Made by a program: the position numbers and the translations under genes. The notes under the pieces were generated by a model that saw nothing but the letters and a program-made list of their open reading frames with translations, was not told where the DNA came from and ran no database searches. Of a DNA stretch of 64,000 nt, positions 52,964 to 62,051 are shown piece after piece (the stretch's first letter is position 1; every line of letters begins with the position of its first letter). The DNA is from Pseudomonas sp. PH1b (GTDB taxonomy: Bacteria > Pseudomonadota > Gammaproteobacteria > Pseudomonadales > Pseudomonadaceae): positions 99,370 to 163,369 of the forward strand of contig NZ_AYMU01000013.1 in assembly GCF_000633395.1 (NCBI RefSeq), written 5' to 3'.

Positions 52964-53871
52964 ACGAGCAAGGGATGAACCCCGAACAGGTAGAAAACAC
53001 GGTGGGCCTGGCGCCTGCCACAACCCGTGCTGGTGTGAAGCAAAGGCTGTGGCGTGGGCTGTGCAAGGCGCCCTGGAGTGCCCGATTCGGCCTGCTGGTG
53101 ATTGTGCTGTATGTCCTGGCCGCGGTGTTCGCCCCGTTGCTGACGCCTTATGGCGAGAATCAGATTGTCGGCGTCGAGTTCGATGCCTGGGGCCGTGAGT
53201 TCCTGCTAGGAACCGACAACCTCGGGCGCGACATGCTTACCCGCCTGCTGTACGGCGGCCGCAATACCATCGGCATTGTGGTGCTTGCGACCTGCCTGGC
53301 GTTCCTGGTCGGCGGCGTGGCGGGGTTGCTGGCGGCGACACGGGGTGGCTGGGTCGACCAGTTGCTGTCACGGTTGGTGGACGTGCTGATGGCGATCCCG
53401 CAACTGATCTTCGCCTTGCTGTTGCTGACGCTCTTTGGCACGGCGATTCCGGTGCTGATCGTGATCATCGCGTTGCTCGACTCCACGCGGGTGTTCCGCT
53501 TGACCCGGGCCGTGGCAACCAACATCGCGGTGCTGGATTTTGTCGAGGCCGCCCGGCTGCGTGGCGAGAGCCGCAGCTGGATCATGTTCCGCGAGATCCT
53601 GCCGAACATCCTGCCGCCCCTGGTGGCGGAGTTCGGGTTGCGTTTCTGTTTCACCTTTCTCTTCATTTCCGCCTTGAGCTTCCTCGGGCTGGGTATCCAG
53701 CCGCCGACGGCGGACTGGGGCTCGATGGTGCGCGACAACGCGACCTTGATTACCTACGGCGACATCACCCCGCTGCTCCCGGCACTGGCCATTGCCGTGC
53801 TGACCATCGGGGTGAACTTCGTGGTGGATTGGTTCCTGCACATGACCAGTGGGCTGCGCGATGAACATTGA
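52960..53871 (+). CDS. ABC transporter permease, DppC type
   Basis: Inner-membrane permease, 303 residues, with an N-terminal cytosolic tail then TM1 (ARFGLLVIVLYVLAAVFAPLL), GTDNLGRDMLTRLLYGGR, and the EAA loop VEAARLRGESRSWIMFREILPNILPPLVAEF. Partner of the DppB-type protein in the same operon. Start overlaps the preceding stop. Confidence 0.93.
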   Translation: MNEQGMNPEQVENTVGLAPATTRAGVKQRLWRGLCKAPWSARFGLLVIVLYVLAAVFAPLLTPYGENQIVGVEFDAWGREFLLGTDNLGRDMLTRLLYGGRNTIGIVVLATCLAFLVGGVAGLLAATRGGWVDQLLSRLVDVLMAIPQLIFALLLLTLFGTAIPVLIVIIALLDSTRVFRLTRAVATNIAVLDFVEAARLRGESRSWIMFREILPNILPPLVAEFGLRFCFTFLFISALSFLGLGIQPPTADWGSMVRDNATLITYGDITPLLPALAIAVLTIGVNFVVDWFLHMTSGLRDEH

Positions 53872-55513
53872 AAACAACGGCAAAGCGTTCGACCAAACCC
53901 TGTTGAAGATCTCCGGGCTGTGCATCGAGGCCAATCGCGGTGACGCCTGGCACTCCATCGTCAAGGGCATCGACCTGGAATTGCACCGCGGTGAAGTCCT
54001 GGGATTGATCGGCGAGTCGGGTGCCGGCAAATCCACCCTGGGCCTGGCGGCCATGGGCTACGAGAAACCGGGTTGCCGGATCACTGCGGGCTCGATCCTG
54101 TTCGACGGTGTCGACCTGGCCAGGCTCCCGCGCGAACGCAAGCGCCAGCTGTGGGGCTCGCGCATCGCCTATGTGGCGCAGTCGGCGGCGGCCTCATTCA
54201 ACCCGGCGCATCGCTTGATCGATCAGTATGTGGAAACCGCGGTGCAGCACCGCGTGTTGCCAGAGTGCAAGGCCCAGGGGGATGCCGTGGAGATGTACCG
54301 GCGCATGCGCCTGCCCGATCCGGAGCAGATCGGCTTGCGTTATCCGCACCAGGTCTCCGGTGGTCAGTTGCAGCGGGCGATGACCGCCATGGCCATGGCC
54401 TGCCGGCCGGACCTGATCATCTTCGACGAGCCCACCACGGCCCTTGATGTGACGACTCAGATCGAGGTACTGGCAGCCATTCGCGATCTGGTGCAGCAAT
54501 TCGGCACTGCCGCCATCTATGTCACGCACGATTTGGCGGTGGTGGCACAAATGGCCGACCGGATCATGGTGCTGCGTAACGGTGAAACCGTGGAGCAGGC
54601 CGACACCCGGACCATGCTGGCGGCGCCACGCGAGCCCTATACCCGGAGCCTGTGGGCAGTGCGTTCGATGCAGCGAGAGACCAAGCCCCGGTCCACCGAG
54701 GCAGCGCTGGTCAAGGTCGAGGGCGTGCATGCGATGTACGGCCAGACCCGGGTGCTGGAGGACGTCTCCCTGGAAATACCCAGGGGCGCTACGTTGGCCG
54801 TGGTCGGCGAGTCCGGCTCGGGCAAGTCAACCCTGGCCCGGGTGCTGACTGGCCTGCTACCGCCCACCCAGGGCCGGGTGTTGTTCCAGGGCCAGGCATT
54901 GCCGGGCGCCTGTCACCAGCGCAGTAAAACCGTATTGCGGCACATGCAGATGGTCTACCAGATGCCGGACACCGCACTCAATCCCCGGCAGCGGGTGCGG
55001 GACATCATCGGCAGGCCGCTCGAGCTTTACCTGGGGCTCAAGGGAAGGGCCAGGGAAGAGCGCATCAGTGAGTTGCTGGAACAGATCGAACTGCCGTCGA
55101 GCCGCTTCATCGACTGCTTTCCCGGCGAGCTGTCCGGCGGTCAGAAACAGCGTATCTGCATTGCCCGGGCGCTGGCCGCCGAACCCGAGTTCATCATTTG
55201 CGACGAGGTGACTTCAGCGCTGGACCAGGTGGTGGCCAAGGGCATCCTGCAATTGCTCGACCGGCTGCAGGAGCAATTGGGTCTTTCCTATCTGTTCATA
55301 ACCCATGACCTGGCGACGGTGCGCAGCATCGCCGACGAGGTGGTGGTGATGCTGCAGGGCAAGGTTGTCGAGCAAGGCTCCATCCGGGAAGTGTTCACTC
55401 CGCCCCATCATGCCTACACCGAACGGTTGCTGGCCTCCGTTCCGGAGATGGACCCGGGCTGGCTGACCCGGCGTCTGGCCCAGGCACCACAGCAGGCATT
55501 GATCAATGGTTGA
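53861..55513 (+). CDS. ABC transporter ATPase, DppD-DppF fusion (two nucleotide-binding domains)
   Basis: Fused ATPase of 550 residues with two complete nucleotide-binding domains: Walker A 51-59 (GESGAGKST) and a second GESGSGKST around residue 315, with signature motifs VSGGQLQRA and LSGGQKQRI. One polypeptide replaces the usual DppD and DppF pair, giving both ATPase sites for the transporter. Start ATG (MNIENNGKAF) overlaps the permease end; a GTG four codons upstream is less likely. In the same operon as SBP and permeases. Confidence 0.92.
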   Translation: MNIENNGKAFDQTLLKISGLCIEANRGDAWHSIVKGIDLELHRGEVLGLIGESGAGKSTLGLAAMGYEKPGCRITAGSILFDGVDLARLPRERKRQLWGSRIAYVAQSAAASFNPAHRLIDQYVETAVQHRVLPECKAQGDAVEMYRRMRLPDPEQIGLRYPHQVSGGQLQRAMTAMAMACRPDLIIFDEPTTALDVTTQIEVLAAIRDLVQQFGTAAIYVTHDLAVVAQMADRIMVLRNGETVEQADTRTMLAAPREPYTRSLWAVRSMQRETKPRSTEAALVKVEGVHAMYGQTRVLEDVSLEIPRGATLAVVGESGSGKSTLARVLTGLLPPTQGRVLFQGQALPGACHQRSKTVLRHMQMVYQMPDTALNPRQRVRDIIGRPLELYLGLKGRAREERISELLEQIELPSSRFIDCFPGELSGGQKQRICIARALAAEPEFIICDEVTSALDQVVAKGILQLLDRLQEQLGLSYLFITHDLATVRSIADEVVVMLQGKVVEQGSIREVFTPPHHAYTERLLASVPEMDPGWLTRRLAQAPQQALING

Positions 55514-55561
55514 AGCCCGCAACCCTTCAATCCCACAGGCACTGTTTCACCGGAGAGCGTC

Positions 55562-55975
55562 ATGCATAGCAAACCTGTACTGGATGGGCTCGAGGTGAGC
55601 CGGATCCTGGCCGCCGCGCGGCGCGAAGCGCAGCACAACGACTGGGCGGTATCCATTGCCGTGGTCGATGACGGGGGCCACCCGCTGGGCCTGGAACGCC
55701 TGGATGGCGCCGCGCCGATCAGCGCCTATATCGCCCTTGAAAAGGCACGAACAGCGGCCCTGGGACGACGGGAAAGCAAGGCTTATGAAGACATGGTCAA
55801 TGGAGGGCGAACAGCCTTTCTGTCAGCGCCGTTGCTGACGTCCCTGGAAGGTGGCGTACCGCTGGTCGTGGCAGGGCAGGTCGTGGGAGCGATCGGTGTA
55901 TCGGGGGTACAAGCCGGGCAAGATGCCCAAGTGGCCAAGGTCGGCGGTAAACCGCTGAACCAAGCGGCAGGCTAG
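55562..55975 (+). CDS. GlcG/HbpS-like heme- or ligand-binding protein (DUF336)
   Basis: Protein of 137 residues of the GlcG/HbpS fold: AVSIAVVDDGGHPLGLERLDGA, IALEKARTAALGRRES, and VPLVVAGQVVGAIGVSGVQAGQDAQVAKVG. Often found in operons that oxidise glycols or 2-hydroxy acids, with unclear function. Last gene of the locus; a strong hairpin follows at 55981-56021. No signal peptide in this copy. Confidence 0.86.
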   Translation: MHSKPVLDGLEVSRILAAARREAQHNDWAVSIAVVDDGGHPLGLERLDGAAPISAYIALEKARTAALGRRESKAYEDMVNGGRTAFLSAPLLTSLEGGVPLVVAGQVVGAIGVSGVQAGQDAQVAKVGGKPLNQAAG

Positions 55976-55980
55976 GACTG

Positions 55981-56021
55981 CAAGCGGCAAGCAAAGGCGT
56001 TGCACCCTTGCTTGCCGCTTG
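55981..56021. terminator. Convergent hairpin between GlcG-like gene and putA
   Basis: Perfect 14-bp stem CAAGCGGCAAGCAA / TTGCTTGCCGCTTG with a 13-base loop, and a further ACCGCTTGCCGCT copy at 56029-56041. No T-tract. Probably a bidirectional terminator or repeat between convergent genes. Confidence 0.65.
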
Positions 56022-56044
56022 AAGCTTACCGCTTGCCGCTGCTC

Positions 56045-59000
56045 TTAACCGATGGTCATCAGGCTGGCATTACCGCCGGCTGCTGCAGTGTTGACGCTCA
56101 GGGCGCGCTCGATCACCAGGCGCTCCAGGGCAATCGTGGTCTCGCCCTGGGACAGGCCCTGGACGCCTACGATCGCACCGGCGCGCTGGGCCACTTGCTG
56201 GCAGACGCTGCGCAGCTGGTCGGAGTCGCCGTGGTGCAGGACGGCGTCGAACACCACCTCGTCCTTGGTCCAGTCGGCCACGCGCTGGATGCGCGCCTGG
56301 ACTTCCTTGGGCAGACGGGCAAACAGTGCCTTGCCGATCTCGCTCTCTGGCCACACTGCCGAGCCGCCAACCGCCAGGACGGCAGCCAGTTGCGTCAGCA
56401 GGTCGCCTTCGATTTCCGCCAGGCACAGCACGTGCTCGCGCGGCAGGATGGCGTAGCTGTTGCGCTCGCCGGTCGGGCCGGCCAGCGGGCGGGTGATGCC
56501 GCTCTGGGATTGCTCGGCGAACTGTTTGCACAGGGCTCCCAGCTCCGTCAGCTTGCTGCTCTCGGCCCAGGCTTGCAGGGCGTTCAGCGGCTTGAGCAGC
56601 ACTTCGCGCAGGCGCAGGTCCGGGGTGGCTGCGGCATCGGCACGGGCGAAGGACTGTTCGATGGCATCCACCGGGCGGGTCGACAGCAGGCGGTACAGGT
56701 ACAGCGGGCCACCGGCTTTCGGGCCGGTGCCCGACAGGCCTTCGCCGCCGAACGGTTGTACGCCGACCACGGCACCGACGATGTTGCGGTTGACGTAGAC
56801 GTTGCCGGCATGGACGTTGTCCACCACCTTGGCGATGGTTTCGTCGATGCGGGTGTGCACGCCCAGGGTCAGGCCGTAGCCGGACGCGTTGATCTGGGCG
56901 ATCAACTGGTCGATTTCCTTGCGCTTGTAGCGCACCACGTGCAGCACCGGGCCGAAGATTTCGCGCTGCAGCTCATCGAAGCTTTCCAGCTCGATCAGGG
57001 TTGGCATCACGAAGGTGCCACGCTTGCATTCTTCGCTGTCGGCGATGGCCATCTGGTACACGTTGCGGCCTTTGTCGCGCATGGCCTGGATGTGCTTCTC
57101 GATGCCGGCCTTGGCTTCGGCGTCGATCACCGGGCCGATGTCCACCGACAGGCGCTCCGGGTTGCCCAGGCGGTTTTCAGCCATGGCGCCCTTGAGCATT
57201 TCGATCACGCGGTCTGCGGAATCTTCCTGCAGGCACAGTACGCGCAGGGCCGAGCAACGCTGGCCGGCACTGTCGAAGGCCGAGGACACCACGTCGATCA
57301 CCACTTGTTCGGTCAGCGCCGAGGAGTCGACGATCATCGCGTTCTGGCCACCGGTTTCGGCGATCAGCGGGATCGGCCGGCCCTGGTTGTCCAGGCGCCC
57401 GGCGATGTTGCGTTGCAGCAGGCGTGCAACTTCGGTGGAGCCGGTGAACATCACGCCCTTGACGCGCTCGTCACCCACCAGGCGGGCACCGACGCTTTCG
57501 CCCTGGCCCGGCAGCAGTTGCAGCACGCCTTCGGGAATCCCGGCTTCGAGCAGCAGGCGCACGGCCTGGGCCGCCACCAGTGGGGTCTGTTCGGCCGGCT
57601 TGGCCAGTACCGGGTTACCGGCAGCCAGGGCCGCGGCGACCTGGCCACTGAAGATCGCCAGCGGGAAGTTCCACGGGCTGATGCACACTACCGGGCCCAA
57701 TGGACGGTGGGCGTCGTTGCTGAAGTCGTTGCGCGCCTGCACCGCGTAGTAGCGCAGGAAATCCACGGCTTCACGCACTTCGGCGATGGCGTTGGCGAAG
57801 GTCTTGCCGGCCTCGCGGGCCAGCAGGCCCATCAGCGGCTGGATCTCGCCTTCCATCAGGTCGGCGGCGCGCTCGAGGATCGCGGCGCGCTCGGCCGGCG
57901 GCGTGGCCTGCCAGATCGGCGCGGCATTCAGGGCGCACTGGATCGCATTGTCGACGTCTTCGACCGTGGCTTCCTGGACGTGGCCCACCACATCGCGATG
58001 GTCGGACGGGTTGAGTACCGGCGCCGGGGTTTCGCTGCTGGCGGCGCAACCGAGCATCGGTGCGGCCTTCCAGTGGTTGTGGGCGCTGGCCAGCAGGGCG
58101 CAGGACAGGGACGCCAGGCGGTGTTCGTTGGCCATGTCGATGCCGGCCGAGTTGGCGCGTTCGGCGCCATACAGGTCACGCGGCAGGGCAATGCGCGGGT
58201 GCGGCAGGCCGAGGCCGCCTTCCAGGGTGGCCATCTGCTCGATCTGCGCGACCGGATCGGCCACCAGTTCCTGGATCGAGATCGACTGGTCGGCAATGCG
58301 GTTGACGAACGAGGTGTTGGCGCCGTTTTCCAGCAGCCGGCGTACCAGGTAGGCCAGCAGGGTTTCGTGGGTGCCCACCGGTGCGTAAACGCGGCACGGA
58401 CGGTTCAGCTTGCCCTCGGCAACCTTGCCCACCACTTGTTCGTACAGCGGTTCGCCCATGCCGTGCAGGCACTGGAACTCGTACTGGCCGGGGTAATAGT
58501 TCTGACCGGCAATGTGGTAGATGGCCGACAGGGTGTGGGCGTTGTGGGTAGCGAACTGCGGGTAGATGACTTCCGGCACCGACAGCAGCTTGCGTGCGCA
58601 GGCGATGTAGGAAACGTCGGTGTACACCTTGCGGGTATAGACCGGATAGCCTTCCAGGCCCTCGACCTGAGCGCGCTTGATCTCGCTGTCCCAGTAGGCG
58701 CCTTTCACCAGGCGGATCATCAGGCGGTGACGGCTGCGGCGGGCCAGGTCGATCACGTAGTCGATCACGTACGGGCAACGCTTCTGGTAGGCCTGGATCA
58801 CGAAGCCGATGCCGTTCCAGCCGGTCAGTTGCGGTTCGAAGCACAGGCGCTCGAGCAGGTCCAGGGACAGCTCCAGGCGGTCGGCTTCCTCGGCGTCGAT
58901 GTTCAGGCCGATGTCGTACTGCTTGGCCAGCAGGGTCAGGGACAGCAGGCGCGGGTACAGCTCGTCCATCACGCGCTCGTACTGGGCGCGGCTGTAGCGT

Positions 59001-59998
59001 GGGTGCAGGGCCGAGAGCTTGATCGAGATGCCCGGGCCTTCATAGATGCCGCGACCGTGGGAGGCCTTGCCGATCGAGTGGATGGCCTGCTCGTAGGAGG
59101 CGAGGTATTTCTGCGCATCGTGCTCGGTCAGTGCGGCTTCGCCGAGCATGTCGTAGGAGTAGCGGAAGCCTTTGGCTTCGAACTTGCTGGCGTTGGCCAG
59201 GGCTTCGGCGATGGTTTCGCCGGTGACGAACTGCTCGCCCATCAGGCGCATGGCCATGTCCACGCCCTTGCGGATCATCGGCTCGCCGCTCTTGCCGATG
59301 ATGCGGCTCAGGGAGGAGGTCAGGCCGGCCTCGTTGTGGGTCGACACCAGCTTGCCGGTGAGCAGCAGGCCCCAGGTGGCGGCGTTGACGAACAGCGACG
59401 GGCTGTTGCCCAGGTGCGGGTGCCAGTTGCCGGTGCTGATCTTGTCGCGGATCAGCGCGTCACGGGTGCCCTTGTCGGGGATGCGCAGCAGGGCCTCGGC
59501 CAGGCACATCAGCGCCACGCCTTCCTGGGACGACAGGGAGAACTCCTGCAGCAGGCCCTGGACGATACCGGCACGGCCGCCGGCGCTCTTCTGGTTGCGC
59601 AGTTTCTCGGCGATCGAGGAGGCCAGCTTGTTGGTGGCTTCGGCGGTGTCGGCCGGCAGGCGCGCCTGCTCCAGCAGCATCGGCACCACTTCCGGTTCCG
59701 GGCGACGGTAGGCGGCGGTGATCGAGGCGCGCAGCACCGATTGCGGCAGGATGCTTTCAGCGAACTCGAGGAAGCACTGGTGGGCGTGGTCGGTCTGGAC
59801 CTCGCCGGCTTCCTCGGTGTCCCGGCTGGCGGTAGCGCTCAGCTCGGTCAGGGTTGCACCACCCTCGAGTTTTTCCAGGTAATTGAAAATCGCCTGCTTG
59901 ATCAGCCAGTGCGGCGTACGATCAATCGAGGCCGCGGCGGCCTTGAGGCGCTCGCGGGTAGGGTCGTCGAGTTTGACCCCGAGGGTGGTGGTAGCCAT
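56045..59998 (-). CDS. putA: Trifunctional proline utilisation protein PutA
   Basis: Protein of 1317 residues (E. coli PutA 1320). N-terminal ribbon-helix-helix DNA-binding domain (ATTTLGVKLDDPTRERLKAAAASIDRTPHW), proline dehydrogenase barrel with FAD site (GPGISIKLSALHPRY, RLVKGAYWDSEIKRAQ) and C-terminal P5C dehydrogenase (ISPWNFPLAIFSGQVAAALAAGN, catalytic Cys in SAGQRCSALR, AETGGQNA). Oxidises proline to glutamate via P5C channeling and, without proline, represses putA and putP. AGGA eight bases before the ATG. The GTTGCA operators lie just upstream. Confidence 0.97.
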   Translation of the reverse strand: MATTTLGVKLDDPTRERLKAAAASIDRTPHWLIKQAIFNYLEKLEGGATLTELSATASRDTEEAGEVQTDHAHQCFLEFAESILPQSVLRASITAAYRRPEPEVVPMLLEQARLPADTAEATNKLASSIAEKLRNQKSAGGRAGIVQGLLQEFSLSSQEGVALMCLAEALLRIPDKGTRDALIRDKISTGNWHPHLGNSPSLFVNAATWGLLLTGKLVSTHNEAGLTSSLSRIIGKSGEPMIRKGVDMAMRLMGEQFVTGETIAEALANASKFEAKGFRYSYDMLGEAALTEHDAQKYLASYEQAIHSIGKASHGRGIYEGPGISIKLSALHPRYSRAQYERVMDELYPRLLSLTLLAKQYDIGLNIDAEEADRLELSLDLLERLCFEPQLTGWNGIGFVIQAYQKRCPYVIDYVIDLARRSRHRLMIRLVKGAYWDSEIKRAQVEGLEGYPVYTRKVYTDVSYIACARKLLSVPEVIYPQFATHNAHTLSAIYHIAGQNYYPGQYEFQCLHGMGEPLYEQVVGKVAEGKLNRPCRVYAPVGTHETLLAYLVRRLLENGANTSFVNRIADQSISIQELVADPVAQIEQMATLEGGLGLPHPRIALPRDLYGAERANSAGIDMANEHRLASLSCALLASAHNHWKAAPMLGCAASSETPAPVLNPSDHRDVVGHVQEATVEDVDNAIQCALNAAPIWQATPPAERAAILERAADLMEGEIQPLMGLLAREAGKTFANAIAEVREAVDFLRYYAVQARNDFSNDAHRPLGPVVCISPWNFPLAIFSGQVAAALAAGNPVLAKPAEQTPLVAAQAVRLLLEAGIPEGVLQLLPGQGESVGARLVGDERVKGVMFTGSTEVARLLQRNIAGRLDNQGRPIPLIAETGGQNAMIVDSSALTEQVVIDVVSSAFDSAGQRCSALRVLCLQEDSADRVIEMLKGAMAENRLGNPERLSVDIGPVIDAEAKAGIEKHIQAMRDKGRNVYQMAIADSEECKRGTFVMPTLIELESFDELQREIFGPVLHVVRYKRKEIDQLIAQINASGYGLTLGVHTRIDETIAKVVDNVHAGNVYVNRNIVGAVVGVQPFGGEGLSGTGPKAGGPLYLYRLLSTRPVDAIEQSFARADAAATPDLRLREVLLKPLNALQAWAESSKLTELGALCKQFAEQSQSGITRPLAGPTGERNSYAILPREHVLCLAEIEGDLLTQLAAVLAVGGSAVWPESEIGKALFARLPKEVQARIQRVADWTKDEVVFDAVLHHGDSDQLRSVCQQVAQRAGAIVGVQGLSQGETTIALERLVIERALSVNTAAAGGNASLMTIG

Positions 59999-60067
59999 AT
60001 TTTTATCCTCATGTTTGCCACGCACGTGTGGCATCAGCTGGCGGCAAGATTATCCGCGCACTGCAAT

Positions 60068-60087
60068 AGGTGCAACCGGGTGCAACC
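60068..60087. promoter_or_regulatory. Tandem PutA operator half-sites (GTTGCA) near putA start
   Basis: Two copies of GGTGCAACC (each holding GTTGCA on the other strand) at 60068-60077 and 60078-60087, exactly 10 bp apart, about 70-90 bp upstream of the putA ATG. E. coli PutA binds GTTGCA. The helical repeat suggests same-face binding. Confidence 0.8.
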
Positions 60088-60231
60088 CATTTTTAGCTGG
60101 AAAAAGAAGCAGCTTGTCAGGAATAAAATTCCTGCATGGAGTGGCTTGCCTCCTACTGGTGCCTTTGCTTCTGAAAACGCCATTTCTTGCTCCAAAAAGG
60201 AGCAAAAGCGTCGTCAACGACCAGTTTTTGG

Positions 60232-60309
60232 ACAAGGTGCAACTGATTCGACGCAAATTGGTTGCACCTTGTTCGTCTTGTTGCATAGGATTCGCGGCCA
60301 AGGTGCAAC
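60232..60309. promoter_or_regulatory. PutA operator cluster near putP start
   Basis: Four more GTTGCA/TGCAAC sites at 60238, 60261, 60280 and 60304. The first two are within a perfect 12-bp inverted repeat (ACAAGGTGCAAC..GTTGCACCTTGT, 17-base spacer). Located 150-230 bp before the putP ATG. With the sites near putA this makes at least six operators in the 463-bp divergent region 59999-60461, which holds no other gene. Confidence 0.8.
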
Positions 60310-60461
60310 CGTCCTACAAGACTGGTTCATCGGCTGATGGCTTTCCTGGGGAAACATCAGTCATAAATGCGCGGCCCGCCTGATCGTTTCCCAAGTGTCA
60401 TCGTTTGGCGGCGGGTGGCAGTGGCCGCCGCACCATAAAAACAAAGCCAGGGCGTAACTCA

Positions 60462-61946
60462 ATGAGTGCAAGCAATCCAACCCTGATCACCTTCGTGATC
60501 TACATCGCGGCAATGGTGCTGATCGGCTTCATGGCCTATCGCTCCACCAACAACCTTTCCGACTACATCCTTGGCGGCCGCAGCCTGGGCAGCGTGGTGA
60601 CCGCGCTTTCCGCCGGTGCTTCCGACATGAGTGGCTGGCTGCTGATGGGCCTGCCGGGCGCCATCTACATGTCCGGCCTGTCCGAGAGCTGGATCGCCAT
60701 CGGCCTGATCGTCGGTGCCTACCTGAACTGGCTGTTCGTTGCCGGTCGCCTGCGGGTGCAGACCGAGCACAACGGTGATGCACTGACCCTGCCGGACTAC
60801 TTCTCCAGCCGTTTTGAAGACAAGAGCGGCCTGCTGCGGATCATCTCCGCGGTGGTGATCCTGGTGTTCTTCACCATCTACTGCGCCTCCGGCATCGTCG
60901 CCGGTGCCCGCCTGTTCGAAAGCACCTTCGGCATGTCCTACGAGACCGCGCTGTGGGCCGGTGCGGCGGCAACCATTGCCTACACCTTCGTCGGTGGTTT
61001 CCTGGCAGTGAGCTGGACCGATACCGTTCAGGCCACGCTGATGATTTTCGCCCTGATCCTGACGCCGATCATCGTCCTGCTGGCCACCGGTGGCGTCGAC
61101 ACCACCTTCCTGGCGATCGAAGCCCAGGACCCGAGCAACTTCAACATGCTCAAGAACACCACCTTCATCGGCGTGATCTCGCTGCTGGGCTGGGGCCTGG
61201 GCTACTTCGGCCAGCCGCACATCCTGGCGCGCTTCATGGCCGCCGATTCGGTGAAATCGATTGCCAATGCCCGGCGCATCTCCATGACCTGGATGATCCT
61301 GTGCCTGGGCGGCACCGTGGCCGTGGGCTTCTTCGGCATCGCCTACTTCTCGGCGCACCCTGAAGTGGCCGGTCCCGTGACCGAGAACCATGAGCGGGTG
61401 TTCATCGAGCTGGCCAAGCTGCTGTTCAACCCATGGATCGCCGGTGTGCTGCTGTCGGCCATCCTGGCCGCCGTCATGAGCACCCTGAGCTGCCAGCTGC
61501 TGGTGTGCTCCAGTGCCCTGACCGAGGACTTCTACAAGGCCTTCCTGCGCAAGCACGCCTCCCAGCTGGAACTGGTGTGGGTCGGTCGCGCCATGGTGCT
61601 GGTGGTGGCCCTGATCGCCATCGCCATGGCTGCCAACCCCGAGAACCGCGTACTGGGCCTGGTGAGCTACGCCTGGGCCGGCTTCGGCGCAGCCTTCGGT
61701 CCGGTGGTGCTGATTTCGGTGATGTGGAAAGGCATGACCCGCGACGGCGCGCTGGCCGGGATCATCGTCGGTGCCGTCACCGTGATCCTGTGGAAGCACT
61801 TCGCCCTGTTGGGTCTGTACGAAATCATCCCGGGCTTCATCTTCGCCAGCCTGGCGATTGTGCTGGTGAGCAAGATGGGGGCTCCGAGCGCCGGCATGGT
61901 CCAGCGTTTCGAAGCTGCCGAGAAGGATTTCAAGCTCAATCAGTGA
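60462..61946 (+). CDS. putP: Sodium/proline symporter PutP
   Basis: Na+/proline symporter of the SSS family, 494 residues, 12-13 helices. Visible: DYILGGRSLGSVVTALSAGASDMSGWLLMGLPGAIYMSGL (helices 2 and Na+ site), TLPDYFSSRFEDKSG, GWGLGYFGQPHILARFMAADSVKSI, and AVMSTLSCQLLVCSSALTEDFYK. Imports proline for PutA. Start ATG (MSASNPTLITFV) has a weak ribosome site; longer frame not supported. Shares the divergent operator region with putA and is followed by a strong terminator. Confidence 0.97.
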   Translation: MSASNPTLITFVIYIAAMVLIGFMAYRSTNNLSDYILGGRSLGSVVTALSAGASDMSGWLLMGLPGAIYMSGLSESWIAIGLIVGAYLNWLFVAGRLRVQTEHNGDALTLPDYFSSRFEDKSGLLRIISAVVILVFFTIYCASGIVAGARLFESTFGMSYETALWAGAAATIAYTFVGGFLAVSWTDTVQATLMIFALILTPIIVLLATGGVDTTFLAIEAQDPSNFNMLKNTTFIGVISLLGWGLGYFGQPHILARFMAADSVKSIANARRISMTWMILCLGGTVAVGFFGIAYFSAHPEVAGPVTENHERVFIELAKLLFNPWIAGVLLSAILAAVMSTLSCQLLVCSSALTEDFYKAFLRKHASQLELVWVGRAMVLVVALIAIAMAANPENRVLGLVSYAWAGFGAAFGPVVLISVMWKGMTRDGALAGIIVGAVTVILWKHFALLGLYEIIPGFIFASLAIVLVSKMGAPSAGMVQRFEAAEKDFKLNQ

Positions 61947-61981
61947 GTGTTGAACCCCGGCCCTGATTCCCCAGGGCAATG

Positions 61982-62020
61982 AAAACGGCCCGCTGCGTCA
62001 TCGCAGCGGGCCGTTTTTTT
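61982..62020. terminator. Strong terminator between putP and DUF2165 gene
   Basis: Long perfect stem AAACGGCCCGCTGCG / CGCAGCGGGCCGTTT with a 4-base loop followed by T7. The complementary A-run before it makes it bidirectional, serving both putP and the convergent gene. Confidence 0.92.
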
Positions 62021-62051
62021 ATGCCTGACGGGCCGGGAGCGGGGTCTTGGC

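Noticed and set aside
56000..60337. Open frame of 1445 codons on the plus strand antisense to putA
   Set aside because: Shadow frame in GC-rich DNA. Low-complexity His/Gly/Gln composition, no domain, no ribosome site; putA is certain on the other strand.
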